DNA of 64,000 nt from Desulfobacterales bacterium (GCA_016342285.1 JAEINQ010000039.1:1-64000), one strand, 5' to 3'. Counted from the stretch's first letter, positions 8,893 through 18,783 are shown. Made by a program: numbers and translations. The notes: a model not told the origin generated them from the sequence alone.

Positions 8893-9810
8893 CTACACTT
8901 CGAAAAAGCGAACCATGGCCGGTTTTCTTCCGGCCAACCGCTGGTAGGCCTCGTCAGGCCAGCCCATGGCGATGACCGCCCATACCGCCTCGGTTCGGGG
9001 AATTCCCAATCGATCCAAAATAGCCGGGTCGTTTTTCATGGCTGCAACGGCAAAACCGATGGCGCAGGTGCCCAGCCCCATGGCGTGGGCGGCCAGAAGC
9101 ATGTTGCCCGTTGCCAGCATGGCATCTTCGGCGGGGCAGACGGCCTCGGGGGTCGATCCGACGACGATGACCGCCGGAGCCCCCCAGAAAAGCCAGTCCC
9201 GCCCCCCTTGTTCCCAGTCTGACAATTTTTCTTCAATGGCACGGTGGTAATCCCGGTAATAGGTGGCCAGTTCCTTTCGGCCCACCATGCCAAGCAGGCT
9301 CCGTAGCACGGGGTTGGCTGCTCTGCGGTTCAATTTCCGGAAGAAGCCGGCCACCGTTTCGGCCAGGGCTTTAACGGCCCGGCGCTCCGGCAACACGGTG
9401 AAGGTCCACTGCTGGCGGTTGGAGCCCGACGGCGCCGTGGTGCCGATCTTGACCAGATCCCGGAGCAATGGACGACCTACCGGGCGGTCGTGGAAGTTTC
9501 GGCAAGACCGCCTCGACCGCATCAGGCCGACCAGTTCGGCCGAATCGAAGGCGCCATGGGGTATCCACCGGTCGCTGACCGGAATCGTTTCAAGGGCCAG
9601 CGCGTCGTCGGGCAGGGCCTCGACCCGGATTGCATCGGCGGGGCAGACCGCCTGGCAGTGGCCGCATCCGATGGATTCGCTGCCGGTGACGACGGCCTTG
9701 CCGTTTTCCAGGGAAAGGGTTTCAGACGGACAGACGCGAATGCACAGGCCGCAGCCGGTGCAACGTTCGGCGTCGATGATGGTCGTGACGGTTCGATCCA
9801 TGGTATCCAT
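8893..9810 (-). CDS. Nitroreductase-family protein with N-terminal ferredoxin domain
   Basis: 305 residues. Two [4Fe-4S] motifs (CTGCGLCIRVCP and CGHCQAVCP) occupy residues 15-60. An FMN-dependent nitroreductase fold follows, with the usual start MRSRRSCRNF and the flavin-contact region APSGSNRQQW. This fusion is common in anaerobes. It probably lets reduced ferredoxin or another low-potential donor feed the flavin site, but the substrate is unknown. It is 35 bp downstream of a TetR-family gene in the same direction, so it is probably that regulator's operon partner. An alternative start nine bases in has equal merit. Confidence 0.92.
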   Translation of the reverse strand: MDTMDRTVTTIIDAERCTGCGLCIRVCPSETLSLENGKAVVTGSESIGCGHCQAVCPADAIRVEALPDDALALETIPVSDRWIPHGAFDSAELVGLMRSRRSCRNFHDRPVGRPLLRDLVKIGTTAPSGSNRQQWTFTVLPERRAVKALAETVAGFFRKLNRRAANPVLRSLLGMVGRKELATYYRDYHRAIEEKLSDWEQGGRDWLFWGAPAVIVVGSTPEAVCPAEDAMLATGNMLLAAHAMGLGTCAIGFAVAAMKNDPAILDRLGIPRTEAVWAVIAMGWPDEAYQRLAGRKPAMVRFFEV

Positions 9811-9845
9811 TCCATCATGGGTGGGAGCGGCATCCTGCCGCGATT

Positions 9846-10472
9846 TTATTTGTCTGCCATCAGTCGCGCAATGAACTGTTCGACCGCATAATCGAATACG
9901 GCCTTATGGTCTTCACCGTCGAGTACGGTTTTCTCCAATTTTCGGAACTGGATCAGGCCGTAGAGAGCGCCCCAGAACGCCAAGGCGAATTTTCTCGCAT
10001 CGACGGCCGTAAAGCGACCCATGGCCATGCCCGATTCGATGAAACCGATGATGAGCGAAACAATACGACCGCCTTTGAGGTCGACCTGGCTTTTCAGATC
10101 GGGTTCGAACATGACCTGAGGGGAAGACAGGAAGTAATTGATGATGTCGAAATAGTCTTTTTGTTCGATGCTGAAAGTCAGGTAGGCGGCAGCGGTCTGG
10201 CGCAGTTGGTCTTCAGGATATAGCTCGGTTTTGGTAAGGGCTTCGATGTTACGGAAAAGAATTTCCAGGCCTTCTTCCTGAAGGGAGGCAAATATGTCCT
10301 CTTTGCTCTGGTAGTAGAAGTAGATGGTGCCGATGCCCAGTTCGGCGGTCCGGGCGATCTGGTTGATGCTGGTGGCCTGGAGTCCTTTTTTAAAAAGGAG
10401 TTTTCTGGCGGCATCGAGAATTTGCTTCTTGCGTGCTTCTTTTTCCCGCTCTCTTCTTTCTTTAAGGCCCAT
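9846..10472 (-). CDS. TetR/AcrR-family transcriptional regulator
   Basis: About 208 residues. The N-terminal helix-turn-helix is clear: ILDAARKLLFKKGLQATSIN, then IARTAELGIGTIYFYYQSKE. The C-terminal ligand-binding domain is helical and variable. The ATG at 10472 (MGLKERRE) is preferred to the longer ORF start, because TetR proteins begin about 10 residues before helix 1 and the extra 46 residues are not family-like. Likely controls itself and the downstream nitroreductase; a palindrome lies just upstream. Confidence 0.93.
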   Translation of the reverse strand: MGLKERREREKEARKKQILDAARKLLFKKGLQATSINQIARTAELGIGTIYFYYQSKEDIFASLQEEGLEILFRNIEALTKTELYPEDQLRQTAAAYLTFSIEQKDYFDIINYFLSSPQVMFEPDLKSQVDLKGGRIVSLIIGFIESGMAMGRFTAVDARKFALAFWGALYGLIQFRKLEKTVLDGEDHKAVFDYAVEQFIARLMADK

Positions 10473-10476
10473 GGTA

Positions 10477-10490
10477 ATTGAGTTCTCAAT
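10477..10490. promoter_or_regulatory. Palindromic candidate operator of the TetR gene
   Basis: ATTGAG-TT-CTCAAT has perfect 6-bp arms and sits 5 bp upstream of the TetR start codon. This is a usual place for TetR autorepression. It would overlap the ribosome binding region. Confidence 0.45.
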
Positions 10491-10514
10491 GTTAAGCGTT
10501 AAAGTTGATACGTT

Positions 10515-10700
10515 CGTAAAAAAACTTTTTTTGGCCGCGACCGGCCATATATCGGGAAAGGAAGCATGATCCACGATAACACGCTTCTTTAGAAGTCCGA
10601 GATCACCCATATGAACTGAACGACCACGAAGAGCACGAAGGTCACAAAGTTAAAATATTAGATATTCTGTCTTCCTCTTCGTGTTCTTCGTGGTGAAAAC
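10515..10700. repeat. Dispersed repeat A with embedded hairpin
   Basis: Two parts. The stretch ggccgcgaccggccatatat...tagaagtccgag...cacgaag...cacaaagtt recurs at 42113-42205. Within and beyond it, ccacgaagagcacgaag (10622-10638) and cttcgtgttcttcgtgg (10677-10693) form a 17-bp inverted repeat with one mismatch. It is non-coding and lies upstream of the TetR gene. Confidence 0.8.
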
Positions 10701-10724
10701 CGACCTTTTCGGGGCCATGACGGT

Positions 10725-10985
10725 TTAACTCGTCGTTGCCTGGGAGACCGCCGGGCGGCAGTCAACCCACGGTCTCTGCCGTTTCATGTGGCAGTGGCGG
10801 ACCGGGCACCAGCGGACCGGGTCTTCCTTGGGGGCGGCCAATTGGCTGCCATTGGTTTCCCGGTGGCGATGGACCCATTCTTCCGCGGTCTGTCGGGATT
10901 CGGCGAATCCGGCGCTGTAGACGGTCCGGCCGATGCAGTGCACATAACCGTAGATCAGTTCGTAGGTGTCGGGCGTCTTTGCCAT
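10725..10985 (-). CDS. Small hypothetical protein
   Basis: 86 residues. Unrecognised. The C-terminal half has a Cys/His cluster (WCPVRHCHMKRQRPWVDC) that could bind a metal. It begins 45 bp after the BASS transporter and reads the same way, so it may be co-transcribed. The ribosome binding site is weak, which lowers confidence. A function cannot be assigned. Confidence 0.55.
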   Translation of the reverse strand: MAKTPDTYELIYGYVHCIGRTVYSAGFAESRQTAEEWVHRHRETNGSQLAAPKEDPVRWCPVRHCHMKRQRPWVDCRPAVSQATTS

Positions 10986-11030
10986 ATCTAAGCCAGCTCG
11001 GATTTTAGTTTGCGCGCCATGCCGCGGCTG

Positions 11031-11972
11031 TCAGGGCCGGCAGGCCGCGGCGTCGGCTTCCTGGCCTTCGGGAAGCGGGCGGCGGGTGAAGATAAACGCC
11101 GTGGTCAGCCCGGCGATGATGTGCCAGACCCCCCACCAGGCGACCAGGATGGCCATGCCGCCCAGACCGTCGAAAAAGTTAAATACCAGGACCAGCCCCA
11201 GGGCCGAATTTTGAATCCCGACTTCGATGCAGGTGGCCCGGGCGTCACGCTCGTCGAGTTTTGCCAGACGGCCGGACCAATACCCCAGGTTCAGGGCCAG
11301 GGCGTTGTGGACGAAGACCGCAAACATCACCATCCCCACGTAGCTGATAAAGTTCTTCCAGTTGGCGGCCAATGCGCCACAGACGATCAGAATGAAAAAG
11401 ACCAGTGAAAAGATCTTGAACGGTTTTCGAACCCGATCCGCCAGGAGCGGAAAGAATTTTCGTAAAAGCTGTCCGACAATCAACGGAATTCCCAAAATCA
11501 CAAAGACCGTGATGAAAACATCCACCGGACTCAGGCTCACCCGGCGCAAGATCTCCGCGGTTTCGGGGTTGAGTCCGCCCCACAGGGCAAGGTTTAAGGG
11601 GGTCATGAAGATGGCCGCGACGGTTGAGATGGCGGTCATGCTGATGGACACCGCGCAGTTGCCCTTGGCCAGGTAGGTCATGATGTTGGAGAGGTTGCCG
11701 CCGGGGCAGGAGGCCACCAGGATCATGCCCAGGGCCATGGACGGATGGGGACGAAGGATCAATGTGAGCAGGAAGGTGAAGGCCGGCAGCAGGATGAACT
11801 GGGCCAGCAGTCCGATGCCCGGCGCCTTGGGCGAGACCAGAATCCGCTTGAAGTCATCGAGCTTGAGATCCATGGAAACACCGAGCATCATCAGGCCGAT
11901 GGCGGCGTTGATCACCATGAGCCCCTGGGGATTGAAGTTGAGTCTGACCTGATCAATGGTGACTGGATCCAC
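11031..11972 (-). CDS. Bile acid:sodium symporter (BASS) family transporter
   Basis: 313 residues with 9-10 hydrophobic helices. Family marks include the early GLMMLGVSMDL motif, the unwound-helix region ASCPGGNLSNIMTYLAKGN and the later GIQNSALGLVL crossover motif. BASS proteins cotransport organic anions (bile acids, pantoate, keto acids) with sodium in the inner membrane. The substrate here is unknown. It is preceded on its upstream side by a repeat-bearing gap and followed by the 86-residue small gene. Confidence 0.92.
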   Translation of the reverse strand: MDPVTIDQVRLNFNPQGLMVINAAIGLMMLGVSMDLKLDDFKRILVSPKAPGIGLLAQFILLPAFTFLLTLILRPHPSMALGMILVASCPGGNLSNIMTYLAKGNCAVSISMTAISTVAAIFMTPLNLALWGGLNPETAEILRRVSLSPVDVFITVFVILGIPLIVGQLLRKFFPLLADRVRKPFKIFSLVFFILIVCGALAANWKNFISYVGMVMFAVFVHNALALNLGYWSGRLAKLDERDARATCIEVGIQNSALGLVLVFNFFDGLGGMAILVAWWGVWHIIAGLTTAFIFTRRPLPEGQEADAAACRP

Positions 11973-12114
11973 GGTTTTTTCCCCTTCATTGTCCTGTGGG
12001 CTAGGATTCTTTACGGATTCAAGGGTTCAAGCGATGGAAAACACGCCCGGGTCCGGTTTGTTTCACTAGACCCCTTGACCCCTGATCAACAAGGTTCAAC
12101 CGGATTCTATGATT

Positions 12115-12187
12115 CGAGGGTTCAAGGGTTGTGAAGCGTGTGGGGCCGGTTGTTTTTCACTTGACCCCCGGAATCCTTGAACCCTCG
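12115..12187. terminator. Inverted repeat downstream of the ThDP-enzyme gene
   Basis: cgagggttcaagg (12115-12127) and ccttgaaccctcg (12175-12187) are perfect 13-bp arms, ending 9 bp from the stop of the ThDP enzyme. A related degenerate copy of the same unit (ggattcaagggttcaag) occurs at about 12014, so the gap also contains a direct duplication. No clear U-tract is present; a terminator role is inferred from position. Confidence 0.5.
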
Positions 12188-12196
12188 AACCCTTCT

Positions 12197-13891
12197 CTAT
12201 GCTTTATACGCCCCCACGTTGGCCAGGGCCATGGAGCCCGGACTGACCGTGGTGGGGTCGGTCATGACGTTGATGCAACAGGTCTTTCCCGAAGCAAAGG
12301 CCGCTTCCAGGGCCGGGCGAATCTCTTGGGGGTTTTCCACCAGAAATCCCTTGCCGCCAATGGCTTCCACCATTTTGTGATAGTCGACCCGGCCGATGTA
12401 GGTGCCGGCCTCAATGGCATGGCCGATGCGAATTTCCTGGCTGTGACGGATCATGCCCCAGCCCAGGTCGTTGGAGATGACCACCACAATGGCCAGTCCC
12501 TTTCGAATGGCGTTTTCAAATTCCATGAAGTTGAACCCGACACTGCCGTCGCCGGTGATCAGCAGCACCCGATTATCCGGGTATCGGAGTTTGGCGGCAT
12601 TGGCATAGGGGAGCCCGACGGCCAGGGACCCGAAGATGCCGTAGTCCATGTAGCGGCCCGGGACCTTGGCCGTGCGGGTCATGCCCATCCAGGTCGTGGT
12701 GTCGCCGCCGTCGGCCACCACGATATCGTCTTCGCGATCCATAAAGTTGTTGACTTCCCGGGCCAGCCGCAGGGGATGGATGGGGGTGTTGTCGCTTTCC
12801 CAGTCCGCCCGGCTCGGTGCCTTGCCGTCAATGTCGGCCTGCTGCAGGGTTTTGATCCAGCCGGCGAACCGGCTCTTGAGCGGGCCGGTCAGCCCCTTGT
12901 CGGCGATCGTCTCGTTGCAGGTCGCCAGGAAACCCTTCAGGTCGCTGACCACCGGCAAGTCGATGCGGCGGTTGCGTCCGAGTTCTTCGGGTTTGATGTC
13001 TACCTGAACCATCTTTGCTGCCGGGTTAAAAACGTCTCCGAACATGTAGTACAGACAGATCCGGGTGCCCAGGACGATGATCAGATCGGTTTCGATATAG
13101 GCGGCGAAGGCCGCCCCGGGTCGAATGGCCAGTGCGCCTTCAAAGCAGAGCGGATGGGTGTCGGCAATGGTGCCCCGGCCCGATAGCGAGGTGAAGATCG
13201 GCATACCGGAGCCTTCGATGAACTCGACCAGTTCGGTTTCAGCATGGGCCTGCCAGATGCCGGTGCCGGCGATGACCACCGGCTTTTCGGCCTGGCCGAT
13301 CATTTCCAGCATGGCGGCTGCGCCAGCCGTATCCGTCGGTCGAGACGCCACCACCGTTTCGATGATTTTGACCGCGGCGCGATCCACGGACGTGTTGAGC
13401 ACGTCTACGGGGAACTCCAGGTAGACCGGTCCGGGGCGGCCGCTGGTCGCGGTGCGAAAGGCCATGTCCACATATTCGGGGATCCGTTCGACTTTCTGGC
13501 AGACGAAGGTCTTCTTGACCATGGGGGCGATGACCGGTTCCTGGGCCATGTCCTGGAGGTCGAGCTTTTCCTTGTGATCCAATCCGACACAACCGCTGAT
13601 GAGCACCAGGGGCGTGTTGGAGAAAAAGGCGCTGGCCACGCCGGTCAGGGCGTTGGTGAACCCCGGACCGGCGGTGACCATGGCCACACCGGGTTTTCGG
13701 GTCATTTTTCCCCAGGCCTCGGCCATGAATAAGGCGGCCTGTTCGTGACGGGTGTCGAAGAGGGTGACGGACGTATTTTCCAGATGCTGGTAAATGGGGG
13801 TGATGTGTCCGCCGCTGAGGGTGAAGATGTATTCAATGTTCTTTTTGATGAGGGCTTCGGCAACGAGCTGCCCGCCGGTGATTGTTTCCAT
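12197..13891 (-). CDS. Thiamine diphosphate-dependent enzyme, acetolactate synthase-like
   Basis: 564 residues with the three-domain POX/AHAS fold. The N-terminal pyrimidine domain carries the cofactor-activating Glu (DTRHEQAA). The central domain follows, and the C-terminal PP domain has the metal/ThDP motif GDGSVGFNFMEFEN...SND. It decarboxylates or cleaves a 2-keto acid or 2-hydroxyacyl compound. It differs enough from IlvB, and lacks a small subunit nearby, that branched-chain synthesis is unlikely. The upstream partner is an SDR oxidoreductase 60 bp away, which suggests a small catabolic or modification operon acting on a keto/hydroxy substrate. Confidence 0.88.
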   Translation of the reverse strand: METITGGQLVAEALIKKNIEYIFTLSGGHITPIYQHLENTSVTLFDTRHEQAALFMAEAWGKMTRKPGVAMVTAGPGFTNALTGVASAFFSNTPLVLISGCVGLDHKEKLDLQDMAQEPVIAPMVKKTFVCQKVERIPEYVDMAFRTATSGRPGPVYLEFPVDVLNTSVDRAAVKIIETVVASRPTDTAGAAAMLEMIGQAEKPVVIAGTGIWQAHAETELVEFIEGSGMPIFTSLSGRGTIADTHPLCFEGALAIRPGAAFAAYIETDLIIVLGTRICLYYMFGDVFNPAAKMVQVDIKPEELGRNRRIDLPVVSDLKGFLATCNETIADKGLTGPLKSRFAGWIKTLQQADIDGKAPSRADWESDNTPIHPLRLAREVNNFMDREDDIVVADGGDTTTWMGMTRTAKVPGRYMDYGIFGSLAVGLPYANAAKLRYPDNRVLLITGDGSVGFNFMEFENAIRKGLAIVVVISNDLGWGMIRHSQEIRIGHAIEAGTYIGRVDYHKMVEAIGGKGFLVENPQEIRPALEAAFASGKTCCINVMTDPTTVSPGSMALANVGAYKA

Positions 13892-13912
13892 TTGAAGTCT
13901 CCTTTTCTTAAA

Positions 13913-13955
13913 GCGGCGAAGCCGCGTTCCATAAATTCGCCCGAGGCGAATTTAT
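13913..13955 (-). promoter_or_regulatory. Twin hairpins between the SDR and ThDP-enzyme genes
   Basis: ataaattcgcc-cga-ggcgaatttat (13931-13955) is a perfect 11-bp hairpin overlapping the SDR stop codon. gcggc-gaa-gccgc (13913-13925) is a second one. They fill most of the 60-bp intercistronic gap and could tune expression or mRNA decay between the two genes. Confidence 0.6.
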
Positions 13956-14788
13956 AATTCCATGAGTTGTCCGCCGGTGATGTTGATGGCCTGGCCGGTG
14001 ATGTAGCCGGACCGGGAGGATGCTAAAAATGCTACCAGATCGCCGACTTCTTCGGGCTTGCCGATTCGGTTTAAGGGGATGGTCTTGCACATTTCCCGCT
14101 CCCGTTCTTCAACGGAGGAGCCGAAGAACTGGGCCTCCAGGCCAAAGCGCCATTTTTCCAGATCCGTGGCGATCTGGCCCGGGCAGATGGCATTGACCCG
14201 GATGCCGTTGCCGGACAGTTCCAGGGCCATGACCTTGGTGAGCATAATGACCCCGGCCTTGGCAACCGCGTAGGCGCCGTTAAAGAGTGGCGGTACCTTG
14301 CCGGCCCGGGAGGCCGTGTTGATGATGCTTCCGCCGCCGGCCATCATCATCGGCAAGACGGCCCGGGTGACCCGGAAAACGCCGTGGAGGTTCACGTCGA
14401 CGGTTTTCATCCAAGCCCCTTCGTCATAGGTATGCACGGCGTTGGGCACCCCGAAAGAGGCGCCGGCATTGTTGACCAGAATGTCAATCCGTTCGAATTT
14501 CAAGCGGACCCGGTCCACCATGGCGGCGATGCTGTCGGGACGCGTGACGTCGAGGTTGACGGCCAGGGTCGAGACACCGAAGGTTTCACGGAGTTCGGCG
14601 GCGATGGCGGCCATTTCATCCTCGGTGCCGGTCTCCACGGCAAGGTCCGTATCCCTGTTCGGCCCGAGATCGGCGATGATCACAGAGGCGCCTTCAGCCG
14701 CCAGTTTTCGGGCCACGGCGTAACCGATGCCCGAGCGTTTGCCCGACCCGGTGACCAGGGCGATTTTACCCGACAGGTCCTTTTCCAT
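13952..14788 (-). CDS. Short-chain dehydrogenase/reductase
   Basis: 278 residues, classical SDR. The Rossmann nucleotide motif is TGSGKRSGIG near residue 14, followed by NNAG, the catalytic Ser (GSIINTAS) and the YxxxK pair (YAVAK). The C-terminus ends in the usual SGYITGQAINITGG signature. It is first in the operon with the ThDP enzyme. The likely reaction is NAD(P)-linked interconversion of a hydroxy and keto group on the same pathway intermediate. The substrate is unknown. Confidence 0.94.
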   Translation of the reverse strand: MEKDLSGKIALVTGSGKRSGIGYAVARKLAAEGASVIIADLGPNRDTDLAVETGTEDEMAAIAAELRETFGVSTLAVNLDVTRPDSIAAMVDRVRLKFERIDILVNNAGASFGVPNAVHTYDEGAWMKTVDVNLHGVFRVTRAVLPMMMAGGGSIINTASRAGKVPPLFNGAYAVAKAGVIMLTKVMALELSGNGIRVNAICPGQIATDLEKWRFGLEAQFFGSSVEEREREMCKTIPLNRIGKPEEVGDLVAFLASSRSGYITGQAINITGGQLMEL

Positions 14789-14964
14789 GTCTGCCTCCGA
14801 TCTGATGTTGCGTTGATGGATCTATCTGTGGATGACAGGTAGCGCAAAGTGTATCGAGCGACGCTCGATAAATAATGACTACTTTATTTCCGAGAGGTGG
14901 TCAATAGAAAATATGGAAGCGTTGCAAGCCTCTTTGGCGGCGGGAGACGTCTGGCTGCGGTCGG

Positions 14965-17900
14965 TTACGGGGCTTTGGTGGTCGGTGGGTTTTCGGCGAG
15001 GTGGGCGATGGCGGTCAGCACCCGGTCGAGTTCTGTCGTCACACGGGACAGGTTGGCGTTGATGGCCGTCAGGTCCGATTCGGCGCAGGCATTCTCCAGG
15101 GCATGGGCGGCCCGGTAAAGGTCGTTGGCCGAGACGTTGCCGGCGGCCCCTTTGAGGGAATGGGCCATCCGCCTGGCTCTCCCGTGATCCCGGCGATCGA
15201 GAAGGGCCAGGAAATCCTGGTTGAAATGGCGGTAGACCTCCCCGTATTCCTGAAGGATGCTTGCATACAGATCCCAGTCTCCGCCAAGGCGATCCAGGCC
15301 TTCGGCAAGATCAATTCCCTCCAGCACCATGGGGGCGCGGGGATCGTCGCAGGGCACGTCAGCCGGAACACCGTTGACGCCCCCGGGGCCGGACGCCAGC
15401 CGGGAGACGTTTCGTCGCAGGACGGCAAACAGTTCCTGGCGGTCGATGGGCTTGGGAACGTAGTCGTTCATGCCGGCCTCTATGCATTTCTCCCGGTCGC
15501 CGTCCATGGTCCGGGCGGTCATGGCGATGATGGGCAGTTCGGCCCGCGTTTTTTCCCGCCGCAGTTCCCGGGTCGCTTCGATGCCGGAGCGTTCGGGCAT
15601 CTGCACGTCCATGAGTACGGCATCATAGCGATATTTTGTGGCCATTTCCACGGCTTCGTGTCCGTTTTGGGCAATGTCGACATCGATACCGGCCAGGGAG
15701 AGGATTTCCGAAGCCACCCGCTGATTGACCGGATTGTCTTCGGCCAGCAGCACCCGTAACCCGGAAAACTCGTCCAGGCAGACCATGCCTGAGGAGGTCT
15801 CTGGTGGCGTTGAGGCCGAATAGCCGCAGACCAGCAGGATGGTTTCCAGCAGCACCGACCGCTTGATGGGTTTGACCAGGAAATAGGTGTTGCCGGCCTC
15901 CCTGGCCCGATGGATGTCATCGTCCTTGCCGCTGGCGCTGATGATGACCACTGGCGGCGGGTTTTCTCCCTGACCGATGATTTCGGAGGCGGAGATGCCG
16001 TCCATGCCCGGTAGCCCCACGTCCATGACCACCAACGCCAGGCGGTTGTTCCGGTCGGCGCCTTTGACCATGGCCAGGGCCGCTTCGGCGGAGGCCGCCG
16101 TTCTCGTGTTGAATCCGAATCGGTTCAGGTGGCGCTTTAAAATGCGTCGTGTGGTGGCATTGTCTTCCACCAGCAGCACGTCCCTTCCCCGTAGCGATTC
16201 GGGCAACCCCGGCATGTCTTCGGCCTTTTGGTCCCTGACCGTGTCGAAAGCGGCGGTGAAGTAAAAGGCGCTGCCGTTGCCGGGCCGGCTTTCGACCCAG
16301 AGGGTCCCCTCCAGCATGGCGATGATCTGCTTGCAGATTGCCAGCCCTAATCCCGTGCCGCCGTATTTTCGCGTAATGGAGCCGTCGGCCTGGGTAAAGG
16401 CATCAAAGAGTTTTTCCTGGACCTCTAGGGGAATGCCGATGCCGGTATCGCGCACACAAAAGAGCAGTTCCACCCTGTCCGGTTCGTATTGGCGGGTCTG
16501 GGCGGAAATGACCACTTCACCGGTTTGGGTGAACTTGACCGCGTTGGAGACCAGATTGACGATAACCTGTCGCAGCCGAAGCGGGTCTGAAATCAGCGTT
16601 GTCGGCACATCCGGGGCGATATCCACGATCAACTCAATCCGTTTATCCGCGGCATCGTCCACGAAGAGATCCACCGATTCCTCGACGACCCGCTGAAAGT
16701 CAAAGGGGATGCTTTCAACGTCGAGTTTTCCGGCCTCGATCTTGGAAAAATCAAGAATGTCGTTGATGAGACCCAGCAGGGCGTGGCTCGATGACCGCAC
16801 GATTTCCAGGTAGTCTCTTTGCTTGGCTGTCAGGTCGGTTTCCAGGGCCAGGTCGCACATGCCGATAATACCGTTCATGGGGGTTCGGATTTCGTGGCTC
16901 ATGTTTGCCAGAAAGTCGCTTTTGGCGATATTGGCCGTTTCGGCGTCCCGGGCCAGTTGATGGGCCCGTTCCGTTGTCTCTTCCAACTGCCGGGTGCGCT
17001 CGGTCACCCGTTGCTCCAGTTGCCGGTTGAGTTCTCTGATCCGGTCCTCGGCTTTTTTCCATTCGCTGATGTCGGTCACAACGGCAATGAGACAGTCTTC
17101 ATTTGCGTAGCGAAGGGGTTTGGCCGAAAAGAGGGTGTCTATGATCCGGCCTTGCCGGTTCTTGTACTGGACTTCAAAACGGTCGACTGCTCCTTTTTCC
17201 CGAAGGATGCCGATCAACCGGTCGCGATCGGACGGGTTGGCAAAGATTCCGATTTCATATGGTGTTTTCCCGATTACCGCATCTCTGGAGAAACCGGACA
17301 ACTGGCAGAAGGCGTCGTTGACCATGATGTACCGGCCGTCTGCGACCCGTGTCACGGTGATGGAATCCGGGGCGGTTTCCATCACGCGCCGATAAAGCGC
17401 TTCGCTTTCGCGCAGGGCCGTTTGGCTCCGCTCTCGCTCGGCGATGTCCCGGACGAGGAAGGCATTGGCCTTTTGCAGTTCGACGGTGCGATGCTGCACC
17501 CGCTGTTCAAGGATCTCGTTGATGCGGGCCATTTCGTGGCTGGTCTCACGGGCCTTGCAGCGCAGGGTGTTGTAAGTGTCGGCCAGCAGTTGAAATTCTT
17601 CGGCGGAGTTGAGAAAGACGTCCCGGTGTTCAGTGGCATCGGTCTCTTTCATGGCTGCGATCAGGGTTTCCAGGGGCGAGAGGATCAGGTGGCGAAACCG
17701 CACGCGAAAAAGCAGGGTCAGGACAGTGATGGTCAGGATGGTAAACAGGGCGGAAAAAATGCAGATGCCGACCTGGGTTTGCATGAGGGTGGCGTGGTTT
17801 CGGATCAGAATGGTGGCATAATGGGCGTCGCCGTCGCCGGGGATGGGAACCGGATCGTAGTAGAGGGTGCATGTGTTGCCGTTCATCGTGACGTCCTCGA

Positions 17901-18783
17901 CATAGCCACTCTTGCCGCCGAGCACATCGGTGGCGATACGGGAGACCTCCGGGTCCCAGTCCAGGGCCACAGGTTTGGTTTTATGGTACCCGGCCGCATC
18001 CTGGACAGGCTTGCCGCCTGCATCGGTCACCAGGACGTTTCGGGTCAGTTTGAGCAGGTTGTATTGTTCCCGGATTTTGTTCTGTTCCGGATGCGCGATG
18101 ATCACCCCCTGATTGTCAATGACGATGGCATAGAGGTCTTCGGAGGAAAGATATCGATACACCATCTGCTGGAGGCGATCAAAATTGATGTCGGTACCGA
18201 TGATGCCGATGAACCGGTCGTTTTGGCGGATGGGGTGAAAGGCCGACGCCACCGGTTTGTTGCCGGTCATGGAGTAATAGGATTTGGACATGAAGGGCCG
18301 GTATTGGGTGACCTGGGTCAAGCGCTTAAACCACCAGCGCTGCCCCCGTTGGCCCAGCGGCCCAAAACTGCGCGCCACCTGATTGCCCATGGCATCTTGA
18401 ACAAAGATCAGGTCGGTGAACCGGTAGTCGGTCTGCATGCGTACCAGCAGTGGATGACCGCTGTCCGGCCCCAGGGGTTTTTGCGTCCGGTAGTCGCGGG
18501 CGTAGGCTGCCTGCCGCCGTGTCCAATCCGGTTCGGCCAAGGCTACGGCCTCGACCATGGCAGGGTTGATGGAAAGCAGGTAGTTCAGGCTGAAGGCATG
18601 GTCGACAAAGCCCTTGACGCTGGAGGCCAGGCCCTTGTTGTGCAGCCGGTCCTTTTCGATGGCGTCCCGGGTGTAGCGGTGGAGCAGATAGCCGGTGATG
18701 GTCACCGAGGAGACCATCACCGATATCAAAACGGTCAGTATGATCAGGCCGTCGAACTGAGACGCAATTTTTTTTTTCTTCAT
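14965..18783 (-). CDS. Hybrid sensor histidine kinase with two receivers and Hpt
   Basis: 1272 residues carrying a whole phosphorelay in one membrane protein. TM1 (about 12-34), periplasmic double Cache sensor (about 40-330), TM2 (338-360), HAMP-like linker and coiled coil, PAS (465-580), HisKA with His630 in MSHEIRTPMNG, HATPase (735-855, with DTGIGIP and GGTGLGLAI), REC1 with Asp921, REC2 with Asp1059, and a C-terminal Hpt with His1208 (MAHSLKGAAGN). The layout is BarA/TorS-like but duplicated in the receiver. No cognate output regulator is adjacent. It follows the GcvT-SHMT fusion and a small gene in the same direction, with only 58 bp between. Confidence 0.95.
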   Translation of the reverse strand: MKKKKIASQFDGLIILTVLISVMVSSVTITGYLLHRYTRDAIEKDRLHNKGLASSVKGFVDHAFSLNYLLSINPAMVEAVALAEPDWTRRQAAYARDYRTQKPLGPDSGHPLLVRMQTDYRFTDLIFVQDAMGNQVARSFGPLGQRGQRWWFKRLTQVTQYRPFMSKSYYSMTGNKPVASAFHPIRQNDRFIGIIGTDINFDRLQQMVYRYLSSEDLYAIVIDNQGVIIAHPEQNKIREQYNLLKLTRNVLVTDAGGKPVQDAAGYHKTKPVALDWDPEVSRIATDVLGGKSGYVEDVTMNGNTCTLYYDPVPIPGDGDAHYATILIRNHATLMQTQVGICIFSALFTILTITVLTLLFRVRFRHLILSPLETLIAAMKETDATEHRDVFLNSAEEFQLLADTYNTLRCKARETSHEMARINEILEQRVQHRTVELQKANAFLVRDIAERERSQTALRESEALYRRVMETAPDSITVTRVADGRYIMVNDAFCQLSGFSRDAVIGKTPYEIGIFANPSDRDRLIGILREKGAVDRFEVQYKNRQGRIIDTLFSAKPLRYANEDCLIAVVTDISEWKKAEDRIRELNRQLEQRVTERTRQLEETTERAHQLARDAETANIAKSDFLANMSHEIRTPMNGIIGMCDLALETDLTAKQRDYLEIVRSSSHALLGLINDILDFSKIEAGKLDVESIPFDFQRVVEESVDLFVDDAADKRIELIVDIAPDVPTTLISDPLRLRQVIVNLVSNAVKFTQTGEVVISAQTRQYEPDRVELLFCVRDTGIGIPLEVQEKLFDAFTQADGSITRKYGGTGLGLAICKQIIAMLEGTLWVESRPGNGSAFYFTAAFDTVRDQKAEDMPGLPESLRGRDVLLVEDNATTRRILKRHLNRFGFNTRTAASAEAALAMVKGADRNNRLALVVMDVGLPGMDGISASEIIGQGENPPPVVIISASGKDDDIHRAREAGNTYFLVKPIKRSVLLETILLVCGYSASTPPETSSGMVCLDEFSGLRVLLAEDNPVNQRVASEILSLAGIDVDIAQNGHEAVEMATKYRYDAVLMDVQMPERSGIEATRELRREKTRAELPIIAMTARTMDGDREKCIEAGMNDYVPKPIDRQELFAVLRRNVSRLASGPGGVNGVPADVPCDDPRAPMVLEGIDLAEGLDRLGGDWDLYASILQEYGEVYRHFNQDFLALLDRRDHGRARRMAHSLKGAAGNVSANDLYRAAHALENACAESDLTAINANLSRVTTELDRVLTAIAHLAENPPTTKAP